DNA of 64,000 bases from NCBI GenBank assembly GCA_016721825.1, contig JADKHI010000004.1, positions 124,001 through 188,000 of the forward strand, read 5' to 3'. The position numbers were made by a program, and so were the translations under genes. The notes beneath the pieces are model-generated. The model was not told where the DNA came from, searched no databases, and saw only the letters and a list, made by a program, of their open reading frames with translations. Positions 56,855 to 64,000 of this stretch are shown here, piece after piece; the first letter of the stretch is position 1, and every line of letters starts with the position of its first letter. The DNA is from Flavobacteriales bacterium (GTDB lineage: Bacteria; Bacteroidota; Bacteroidia; Flavobacteriales_F; PHOS-HE28).

Positions 56855-59134
56855 ATGTCCCGCGCACAGAGCCCACCCCCCAACCCCTCCCCCATCGAAC
56901 AACAGGTCCTGGCCGCCATCCGACGGGCAGGGCATGCCGGCATCACCAGCCAGCAATTGGCCATACAGCTCGGCATCCGCGACAAGGCCCAGCGCTATGT
57001 GGTCTTCGACGCCATTGATGCCTTGTTGGATGCGGGGCGGATCCGGAGCGGAAAGAAAGGTCGCTACATCAGTTCACAGAACCGCGATGAAGCCGAAGGC
57101 ACGATCGACATCATCGCCAGCGGTGGTGGCTACGTCCGCTTGGAGGGGGATGACAAGGGCAACGACGTGTACATCCACCCGGGCAACGTGGGCATGGCGC
57201 TGCATGGTGACCGGGTGAAGGTGCGCATCGGGCAAGGCCGCGGTGACAGACCCGAAGGTCGGATCATGGAGGTGCTCAGCAGGCGCCGGACCGAGTTCGT
57301 CGGCACGATCCACAAGCACCAGGGACGATTGGTCCTGGTAGCGGACGACCAGCGTGTGCAACGCCCCTTCTTGATCGCGGCGGCCGATGCGTTGAACGCC
57401 CGCGAAGGCGACAAGGCCATTATCGAGCTGGGGGAATGGAAGGACAGTCGGGAACTGGCCCGGGGCCGGGTGGTCCGTGTGCTGGGCCGCGCCGGGGAGC
57501 ACCAGGTGGAGATGCATGCCATCCTCGCCGAGTTCGGGCTTCCCTTGGAATTCCCGGAAAGCGTGATCAAGGCCTCGGAAGAGATCCCCAACGGCTGCAC
57601 ACCCGAAGAGCTTGCCACCCGGCGGGACATGCGCGACACGCCCACCCTCACCATCGACCCCGATGACGCCAAGGACCTGGACGATGCGCTGAGCCTGAAA
57701 CGGCTGGAGAACGGGAACTGGGAGGTCGGCATCCACATCGCGGATGTCAGCCATTACGTGCGGCCGGGCACTGTGGTCGATATGGAAGCGGCGGCCCGCG
57801 CCACCAGCGTATACCTGGTGGACCGTGTGGTGCCCATGCTCCCCGAGAAGCTCAGTAACGACCTCTGCTCGCTCAACCCGAACACCGACAAGTTGAGCTT
57901 CAGTGCCATCTTCGAAATGGACGAGAAGGCCCGGATCAAGGGCGAGTGGTTCGGTCGTACGGTGATGCGGTCACGCCGTCGTTTCGCATACGCTGAAGCA
58001 CAGGCGATCATTGACGGTGGCGAAGGCGACCACAAGCACGAGGTGCTCACCCTGCACGCCCTTTCACAGATCATGCGGAAGGAGCGGATCGCCAATGGGG
58101 CACTGGAGATCGGCGGCAACGAGGTGAAGTTCAAGTTGGATGAGAAGGGCGCCCCCATTGGCGTATACGAAAAGGTGATGGGCCCCGCCAACTGGCTGAT
58201 CGAAGAGTTCATGTTGCTGGCCAACAAGCGCGTGGCCGCCTGGGTGGGCAAGCAGAAAAAGGGAGGCGTTCCGCCCTTCGTATACCGGATCCACGATCTA
58301 CCGGACCCCGAGAAAGTGGCCCAGCTGCGGTCCTTGGCCAAGAGCTTCGGCCACGAGCTTACAGTGAACCGCGAGGACGACCTGCCGCACGCCATCAACC
58401 GCTTGCTCACCTCCATCAGGGGTCTGGAAGAGGAGAAGATCATCAAGCAGTTCACGATCCGCAGCATGGCGAAAGCCATCTACAGTACCGAGAACATCGG
58501 GCACTACGGCTTGGCCTTCGAGCACTACACGCACTTCACCTCTCCCATCCGCCGCTACCCCGACCTCCTCGTACACCGGGCCATGGCGCACTACCTGGCC
58601 GGCGGCAAGCATCTGGAGCAGGGGAAACTGGAGTTGAGCTGCAAGCACAGCAGCAACATGGAGAAGCGTGCCAGCGATGCGGAGCGTGCCAGCATCAAGT
58701 ACAAGCAGGCCGAGTACCTGTTGGCCCGCATCGGCGAGACCTTCGTGGGCATCATAAGCGGGTTGACCACTTGGGGCATGTATGTGGAGCTGCGCGCCAA
58801 CAAGTGCGAAGGCATGATCGGCCTGCGCGATCTGCCAGGCGACCATTACAAGTTCGACCAGGAACGCTACTGCGTGGTGGGCCAACGCACCGGCCGCAAG
58901 TTCCAGCTGGGGGATGAAGTGACCGTGAAGATCCGCGCTGTTGATATGGACAAACGCACGGTGGACCTAGCCATGCTCGATGCCAGCACCGCCAAGCGCG
59001 CCGGGCAACCGATCGCCGAGTGGGACGAGACGCGACCCTCTTCAGGCGGCGCCACGCAGGCCGAACGCAAAAAGGCTACCGCGCAATCGCGGGAACGGAG
59101 CAGAAAAGCGTTGGGGAAGAAGAAGAGGCGCTAA
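56855..59134 (+). CDS. rnr: Ribonuclease R (RNB/VacB exoribonuclease)
   Basis: A 759-residue 3'-to-5' exoribonuclease. Order: N-terminal helix-turn-helix-like part, cold-shock domains (with VYIHPGNVGMALHGDRVKV at about 103-121), RNB catalytic domain with TIDPDDAKDLDDAL (about 266-279) carrying the metal-binding aspartates, and a C-terminal S1 domain, ending in a basic tail KKATAQSRERSRKALGKKKRR. The ATG at 56855 is chosen; an earlier one at 56837 is in frame. It is divergent from prs and ends 2 bp before the convergent LytTR gene. Confidence 0.94.
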   Translation: MSRAQSPPPNPSPIEQQVLAAIRRAGHAGITSQQLAIQLGIRDKAQRYVVFDAIDALLDAGRIRSGKKGRYISSQNRDEAEGTIDIIASGGGYVRLEGDDKGNDVYIHPGNVGMALHGDRVKVRIGQGRGDRPEGRIMEVLSRRRTEFVGTIHKHQGRLVLVADDQRVQRPFLIAAADALNAREGDKAIIELGEWKDSRELARGRVVRVLGRAGEHQVEMHAILAEFGLPLEFPESVIKASEEIPNGCTPEELATRRDMRDTPTLTIDPDDAKDLDDALSLKRLENGNWEVGIHIADVSHYVRPGTVVDMEAAARATSVYLVDRVVPMLPEKLSNDLCSLNPNTDKLSFSAIFEMDEKARIKGEWFGRTVMRSRRRFAYAEAQAIIDGGEGDHKHEVLTLHALSQIMRKERIANGALEIGGNEVKFKLDEKGAPIGVYEKVMGPANWLIEEFMLLANKRVAAWVGKQKKGGVPPFVYRIHDLPDPEKVAQLRSLAKSFGHELTVNREDDLPHAINRLLTSIRGLEEEKIIKQFTIRSMAKAIYSTENIGHYGLAFEHYTHFTSPIRRYPDLLVHRAMAHYLAGGKHLEQGKLELSCKHSSNMEKRASDAERASIKYKQAEYLLARIGETFVGIISGLTTWGMYVELRANKCEGMIGLRDLPGDHYKFDQERYCVVGQRTGRKFQLGDEVTVKIRAVDMDKRTVDLAMLDASTAKRAGQPIAEWDETRPSSGGATQAERKKATAQSRERSRKALGKKKRR

Positions 59135-59136
59135 GC

Positions 59137-59916
59137 CTAGACAAGGTTCAGGCGCTTGGCCAGATCATCCTTGTAGCTGCCGCCGATCGGAATGATCTTC
59201 TTGTCGTTCTCCAAGATCAGGTTGGGCTGTTCGATGGCCACGATCTTGTCAATACGAACGATGAAGGAGCGGTGTACACGGAGGAAGTCGCTGTCCTGCA
59301 GCTTGGCCTCAATGTCCTTCATGGTGCTGTGGATGGTGTACCGGGTGTTCAACGTGTTGATCACCACGTAATCCTTCAGCGCTTCGATGTAGTAGATGTC
59401 GCTCATCTTGAGCTTCACCAGACGACTGTTGCTCTTCACGAACAGAAGGTCCTTGGTGGCCCCCTGCCCTTCCACGAGGTTGAAGAGCAGGTCGCGCTCC
59501 TTCAACACTTCGGCCTCCTTCTTGTGCTTGTAGAGGGCCATTTCGATCGACGTGTGGATGTCGATCTCCTTGAACGGCTTGATGATGTAGCCGTATGGCT
59601 GTGTGACCTTGGCTTTGTTCAGGGTGCTCTCGTCCGCGTAGGCAGTAAGGAAGATCACCGGAATATTGGTCTCCGAGCGGATCTGTGTAGCGGCCTCGAT
59701 CCCGTTCATCTCGCCCTTGAGCATGATGTCCATGAGGATGATGTCCGGCTGTGTTTCCACGGCCAGCTTCACGGCTTGTTCGCCGGTAGCTGCTGCTCCT
59801 ACGACATTGTAACCAAGTTTCTTCAGGCTGTGCTGAATGTCCTTGCTCACGATGCTTTCGTCCTCTACAACCAGAACATTGGTCTGCGCCATGGCCGCAT
59901 CACTTGAGTTGTTCAA
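59137..59916 (-). CDS. LytTR response regulator
   Basis: A 259-residue two-component regulator. The receiver has the phosphorylated Asp at D63 (IILMDIML), acidic pocket VVEDE and a Lys in YIIKPF. The C-terminal LytTR DNA-binding domain contains IYYIEALKDYVVINT and FLRVHRSFIVRID. The start may be this ATG or the one at 59892. Its start overlaps the end of the sensor kinase gene by 17 bp, so they form a cognate pair. Target promoters unknown. Confidence 0.93.
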   Translation of the reverse strand: MNNSSDAAMAQTNVLVVEDESIVSKDIQHSLKKLGYNVVGAAATGEQAVKLAVETQPDIILMDIMLKGEMNGIEAATQIRSETNIPVIFLTAYADESTLNKAKVTQPYGYIIKPFKEIDIHTSIEMALYKHKKEAEVLKERDLLFNLVEGQGATKDLLFVKSNSRLVKLKMSDIYYIEALKDYVVINTLNTRYTIHSTMKDIEAKLQDSDFLRVHRSFIVRIDKIVAIEQPNLILENDKKIIPIGGSYKDDLAKRLNLV

Positions 59917-62900
59917 AAGTAATCAAATAGCCCACCCCGGGACCCTTTGTACGCTCAATGTGGCCGTCGAGTTGCCCAATGAGCGTGTGGACCAGTTGAA
60001 GGCCGAGGTTCGAGTCGCGTTCTTCGTCGAAACCTTCCGGCAAGCCCTTGCCGTTATCGCGCAGGGTTATGCGAACGGTTCCTTCTTCGGTAGAGAGGCT
60101 GATGTGGATGGTCCCCCTACCTCCACCAGGGAAGGCATGCTTGAGCGCGTTGCTGATCAGCTCGTTGAGAATTAGCCCACAGGGTATGGCCTGGTCCAGT
60201 CCCAACTGTACGGGTTGTAGTTGCTTCTCCAGCGCCACACGGCCGCTAAGGCTGTAGCTCAACATCAGGTTGCGGCTGAGGCCATCGATGTAGTTGGCCA
60301 GGTCGATGCTACTGAAATTCTTGTTCTGGTAGAGGCTCTCATGGATGAAGGACATGCTGCGGATGCGGTCCTGGCTGTCGCGCAAGAGGTCGAGCATGCG
60401 GGGGTCGTCGTCCACATAGCCGCTCTGCAGATTGAGGATGCTGCTGATGATCTGCAGATTGTTCTTCACGCGGTGGTGCACCTCCTTCAGCAGCACTTCT
60501 TTCTCGTGCAGGCTCTCAAGCAGTTTCTTCTGCGCCTCCTTCTTGTCGGTGATGCCATAGGCCAAGCAGCTGATCTCCACCACCTGCCCGTTCACACGGA
60601 TCGGGTTCAGGAAATTCTCCACCCAAAGGGACCTGCCCGCCTTGTTCTTCAGTTCCACTTCGAACTGTTGCGGTTCCCCGTCGAGCGCCGCCTTGTACAG
60701 CGCCACGATCGCCTTGTAGCGGTTGTCCGCCACGCGTTTCAGCATGCTCCCGATGAAGTCGTCACCCAACGCGAAGCGCATGCCCATTCCGCGCTCCGAG
60801 GAATCTCTGAAATGCTCGTTGAACGCTGTGAGCCGTAGGTCACGGTCCAGCGTCCAGATCATCATGTTCGCGCTGTTCTCGAAAATGGCCGTCAGGCGCG
60901 CTGCCTGTTCTCGGACGGTCTCTTCGGCCTCTTTCTGTTCGGTGACCTCGTGGCCCACGCCGAACACCTCCTGCACCTTCCCAAGCTCATCGAACACGGG
61001 GCTGAGGAAGATCTCGTTGCATACACGGTGCCCTTGCTTGTCCAGCACATCGGTCTCGAAACGCAAGGCCTTGCCTTGGAATGCTTCGGTGTACTTCTCC
61101 TCCCAGAACGCATGGTAGGCTGTGGAGGCAAAGCGCCTGCGCGGTTGGTCCAGATCGCGGTTCAGTTCGGGCCGGACACCGTAGAGCCGATCGATCATGT
61201 CCGCATAGCCACGGTTGAAACTGGTGAGTGCGATGCGATCATCCACGGTCCAGAACATGTGCTCGCTGCTCTCGAAAAGAGCGCGCAGTTTCGCTTCATG
61301 CTGGAGGACCTCGGCTTTCGCTTCGTGGATGCCGGTGATGTCCCGGAAGATACTTCGTGATGCGACGGAACGCCCATCGACGATGCGTGCGTTGATGTTG
61401 CCCTCCACGATCACACGCCTTCCATCGCGGGCCCTGAACACGGTCCTGAGGTTCTCGATGGACTCGCCCTTTAGCACTTGTCCGAAGATCGCCTTGCAGT
61501 GCTCGAGCTCCTCAGGAGCGACAATGTCCCACAAGGTCACCCCTGCGAGTTCATCCTCCATGTATCCTAGGGTCTTTCGCCAAGCGGCATTCACATATTG
61601 GAACCGGCCATCAGCATCCACGCTTTGAATAAGGTCCGTGGCATGCTCGAACAGGTCGCGATAGCGCTCTTCGCTGGCGCGGAGGGCTTGTTCATCCTTC
61701 TTCGCTTGGGTGATGTCCCTACTAACGCCCATGCTGCCCAGCAACATGCCATCCTCATCGTACTGCCTTGAGGCTGCGAGAAAACTGTTGAAGATGCGGC
61801 CGGCACGATCCACGTTCCGCACTTCTCCGGCGAAGGCGCCATGCTCATTGAGCTCCACCTGAATGCGACCATATTCCTGTTCATCCACATAGAACATGCG
61901 GGCCTTCTTGCCGACCACTTCTTCGGGCTCGTAGCCGAACTTGACCGAAGCAGCGGGATTGAACTCGGTGATGTGACCCTCCTTATCCACGGCGATGATC
62001 ACATCAAGCGAACTGTTCACAAGGCTTCGCGCGAAACGGCGGCTTCTACGCAACTCATCCTGGGTAAGGCGGTGTTCCTTGATCTCCTTACGGAGCACCT
62101 GGTTCACCTCCTCGGCCATGCGTGAACGCAACCGCTCCTCGATCAGATTCTCGTGAACACCCGGCTCATGAAGGGTTATCTGTGTGGCATGGACGCCTTC
62201 ATACACCATGGACGCAGCGTGCGCGATCACCTCCCGCCGGGTCAACGCGCCACCGACGTGAATGGTGATCGGGCTTGGTCGAAGCTGCCCCTCGGCCTCT
62301 CTGATCAACTTGGAAAGCAGAGCAGCCTCATCCGGTCCGAAGAGCTGTTCCAAACCGCTCCCGATCACAGGCGTGCCATCCAACATCTGCTCCAGGGCGG
62401 GGTTCGCATATCGAACAGAGCCGACCTGAACGATGAGGACACCATCGCGCATGCGCTCCACCAACTGGCGGTAGTTGTCCAACAGGGACCGATGTTCCAT
62501 TTCGGCCATCCGGTAAGTCGAGATGTCGATCAGGGTTCCGGTGATGGTGCTGTGCCCATCGGCCGCCTTTCTGATGGAGACGTTCTCCAACACCGTGATG
62601 GCCCTTCCGCTGCGGTGTTTCAGCGTGATCTCGTAATTGGCTAGTTCACCCCGTTCCTGTAGGTCTTTCAGGAATTGTTCGCGTTGGTCCGCATCATGGT
62701 AGAGCTCTGTGCAGGGTAGCCGCATGAGCTCCTGGCGGTCAGTATATCCGAGAATGCGGGCCATGCTCTGGTTGCAATCCACGAACTGACCGGCCATGGT
62801 AGTGTGGAAAACCCCGGCCAAGTTGTTACCGACCAGATCATCATAGCGCTGCTTCAGTTCGAGGTAAGCCCTGCCAAGCTCGTTCTGCTCAGGCACGCCG

Positions 62901-62929
62901 TCTTCCGATCGCTCGACCTTCTTTGTCAC
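59900..62929 (-). CDS. Multi-PAS cytosolic histidine kinase
   Basis: A 1009-residue sensor kinase with GTG start and no membrane helix, hence probably cytosolic. At least five PAS domains run from residue 1 to about 790 (for example LGRAYLELKQRYDDLVGNNLAG, FARSLVNSSLDVIIAVDKEG, YRDLFEHATDLIQSVDADGR). The HisKA_2 region has LLKEVHHRVKNNLQIISSIL (phosphoacceptor H818 or H819), followed by an HATPase domain with NELISNALKHA and DNGKGLPEGF. It is the cognate partner of the LytTR regulator. Confidence 0.92.
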   Translation of the reverse strand: MTKKVERSEDGVPEQNELGRAYLELKQRYDDLVGNNLAGVFHTTMAGQFVDCNQSMARILGYTDRQELMRLPCTELYHDADQREQFLKDLQERGELANYEITLKHRSGRAITVLENVSIRKAADGHSTITGTLIDISTYRMAEMEHRSLLDNYRQLVERMRDGVLIVQVGSVRYANPALEQMLDGTPVIGSGLEQLFGPDEAALLSKLIREAEGQLRPSPITIHVGGALTRREVIAHAASMVYEGVHATQITLHEPGVHENLIEERLRSRMAEEVNQVLRKEIKEHRLTQDELRRSRRFARSLVNSSLDVIIAVDKEGHITEFNPAASVKFGYEPEEVVGKKARMFYVDEQEYGRIQVELNEHGAFAGEVRNVDRAGRIFNSFLAASRQYDEDGMLLGSMGVSRDITQAKKDEQALRASEERYRDLFEHATDLIQSVDADGRFQYVNAAWRKTLGYMEDELAGVTLWDIVAPEELEHCKAIFGQVLKGESIENLRTVFRARDGRRVIVEGNINARIVDGRSVASRSIFRDITGIHEAKAEVLQHEAKLRALFESSEHMFWTVDDRIALTSFNRGYADMIDRLYGVRPELNRDLDQPRRRFASTAYHAFWEEKYTEAFQGKALRFETDVLDKQGHRVCNEIFLSPVFDELGKVQEVFGVGHEVTEQKEAEETVREQAARLTAIFENSANMMIWTLDRDLRLTAFNEHFRDSSERGMGMRFALGDDFIGSMLKRVADNRYKAIVALYKAALDGEPQQFEVELKNKAGRSLWVENFLNPIRVNGQVVEISCLAYGITDKKEAQKKLLESLHEKEVLLKEVHHRVKNNLQIISSILNLQSGYVDDDPRMLDLLRDSQDRIRSMSFIHESLYQNKNFSSIDLANYIDGLSRNLMLSYSLSGRVALEKQLQPVQLGLDQAIPCGLILNELISNALKHAFPGGGRGTIHISLSTEEGTVRITLRDNGKGLPEGFDEERDSNLGLQLVHTLIGQLDGHIERTKGPGVGYLITFEQLK

Positions 62930-62933
62930 GGCC

Positions 62934-62941
62934 CGAACTTA
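62934..62941 (-). promoter_or_regulatory. -7-like element of the sensor kinase gene
   Basis: Minus-strand TAAGTTCG, a TAnnTTTG variant, sits 4 bp before the GTG start codon, implying an almost leaderless mRNA or a start further downstream. Confidence 0.35.
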
Positions 62942-62966
62942 CACAGCCCTGAGGGGTTCGCCCGCA

Positions 62967-64000
62967 CTACTCTTCCGGAGAAGCACCGGGTTCGAACGGC
63001 GGCGGCACTTTGGTGCCATCGATCCGCATCTCGTGCCCATCCTTGTACTTGATGGTCATGAGCAGGTTACCATACACGTCATAGGTCATCAGATCGCCTT
63101 GTCGCAACCCCATGCTGTAGCGACCGTCCTCCATCAGATTCCCGTTCGGCCAATAGTACCGGTGGCGGCCATCCGGCTCCCCGTTCACATAGGAGCCCAC
63201 GAAGCTCTTTTTTCCGTTGTCGTAGGTGTACACCCATTCTCCATCCTTCAGGCCATCCTTGTAGGCACCCTCCTCCCGGTGGTCGCCCACATGATAGCTC
63301 CACTTTCCATCGCGGAGCCCGTCGATGTACTCCCCTTGGGTGATCACTTCACCCTGTTCATCATACTCCACTGAAGCCCCGTCCTCTTTGCCTTTCCGGT
63401 AGTTCTCCTCCCGATGTCGTGCGCCCCCCTCGAAGAACCAGATCCAGAGACCCTGGGCAAGGCCGTTCTGGTACTTCCCTTTCTGTTCTACAGCCCCGCT
63501 CCGGTGATAGTAGGTCCATTCTCCCTCTCGCCTGCCACCCTTGTAGTCTCCCTCCGCACGCTTTTCACCGGTCTGGTAATACTCGGTCCAATGACCCTCC
63601 AGCGCACCAATATCGTTCACTCCGCCTTCGCTCATACGCCGGTCTCCTTGGTAGATCGCCGCTGATACCACCTTGCCGTGATCATCGTACTGGCGGAACA
63701 AACCCTCCTTCTTCCCTTCCTTGGAATAGCTGCCGATGCTGCTCACCTTCCCATTGCTGTGGTAGGTGTTCTTGATCTGCAACAACATGGTCTCCTGGGC
63801 TCCGGTCTGCGCCTGGTCCATGTCGTACTTCACCATGACCTTCAGGTTGCCATTGGCGTCGTATTCCTTGAAGATGCCTTGCCGCTTGTCGTCCACGAAG
63901 CCTCCCTCCCACTTCGGCTTACCGTTGGCATTGAATTCTTTCCAGGGCCCTTGGCGAAGACCTGCCTTGTCATAGCGGTTGATCTCTTCGCGTCGTTGCA
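62967..64000 (-). CDS. MORN-type repeat (YwqK-like) protein, partial
   Basis: A repeat protein that is open to the right edge of the window, so its 5' end is missing; at least 340 codons are seen. Units of about 22 residues follow the pattern G.(W/F)..Y...G.....G.Y..G, for example KRAEGDYKGGRREGEWTYYH, EQKGKYQNGLAQGLWIWFFE and EEGAYKDGLKDGEWVYTYD. This is the MORN variant called YwqK family antitoxin in databases, though most Bacteroidota members are surface or scaffold proteins. No toxin is adjacent. The C-terminus is PPFEPGASPEE. Confidence 0.85.
   Translation of the reverse strand, partial: QRREEINRYDKAGLRQGPWKEFNANGKPKWEGGFVDDKRQGIFKEYDANGNLKVMVKYDMDQAQTGAQETMLLQIKNTYHSNGKVSSIGSYSKEGKKEGLFRQYDDHGKVVSAAIYQGDRRMSEGGVNDIGALEGHWTEYYQTGEKRAEGDYKGGRREGEWTYYHRSGAVEQKGKYQNGLAQGLWIWFFEGGARHREENYRKGKEDGASVEYDEQGEVITQGEYIDGLRDGKWSYHVGDHREEGAYKDGLKDGEWVYTYDNGKKSFVGSYVNGEPDGRHRYYWPNGNLMEDGRYSMGLRQGDLMTYDVYGNLLMTIKYKDGHEMRIDGTKVPPPFEPGASPEE

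Overview
The window is a high-GC (about 60% by eye) chromosome segment from a member of the Bacteroidota, most likely a Flavobacteriales-related lineage. The evidence is a gldH gliding lipoprotein gene, three proteins with type IX secretion (T9SS) C-terminal sorting domains, an IPExxxVDY-family gene, the Bacteroidota gene order purN / acpP-fabF-rnc-IPExxxVDY-pyk and ricT-gldH-PBP1A, and recurrent promoter -7 elements of the type TAnnTTTG (often TAnnTTCG here). It looks like ordinary chromosome: there is no IS element, integrase, CRISPR array, rRNA or phage gene. One tRNA (Asn) is present.

Layout. 0.1-3 kb: lipB, a DUF1648-like membrane protein, a serine hydrolase and a conserved hypothetical. 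3-16.6 kb: an envelope/glycan block with one degenerate SGNH-like protein, five large polytopic membrane proteins of GT-C type or similar, and a dolichyl-phosphate-mannose-synthase-like GT2. It is embedded around, and splits, the scoA/scoB CoA-transferase genes. 16.6-22.3 kb: PBP1A, GldH, RicT and DNA polymerase III delta prime, all on the minus strand. 22.4-30 kb: pgk, a small membrane protein, a CdiI_2-like immunity protein, a Qnr-like pentapeptide protein, a cold-shock-domain protein, CvpA, cyclophilin, pheS and a geranylgeranyl-reductase-family flavoprotein. 30-42 kb: a T9SS cargo protein, a methyltransferase, pyk, rnc, fabF, acpP, purN, MarC, RNase HI, a biotin carrier protein and a PfkB kinase. 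42.4-48 kb: tRNA-Asn, then two paralogous ssb genes flanking an ECF sigma factor, an anti-sigma/outer-membrane-barrel fusion and two PKD/T9SS proteins. 48-64 kb: a universal stress protein, a SpoIIE phosphatase/TPR/YfiR module, an M28 peptidase, ferritin, pth, rplY, prs, rnr, a LytTR response regulator with a multi-PAS kinase, and a MORN-type repeat protein that runs off the right edge.

How the genes work together. Several same-strand sets are joined by short (often 4-bp) overlaps and are probably operons: ricT-gldH, pgk-small membrane protein, cyclophilin-pheS, IPExxxVDY-pyk, marC-39445-rnhA, sigma-anti-sigma-PKD protein, YfiR-TPR-SpoIIE, and kinase-LytTR. The most interesting candidates are (i) the GT-C/GT2 cluster, in which three proteins share an undescribed-looking C-terminal beta-rich domain; (ii) a sigma/anti-sigma pair whose anti-sigma appears to run from cytoplasm to outer membrane; (iii) a four-cysteine zinc-ribbon-like insertion inside PBP1A; (iv) Arg/Gly-rich disordered tails on both RicT and RNase III; (v) a duplicated ssb with a conserved block upstream of both promoters; and (vi) several families of short low-complexity intergenic words that look like dispersed non-coding repeats. 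Start sites were chosen by homology and by signal-peptide or overlap logic. No database search was run.
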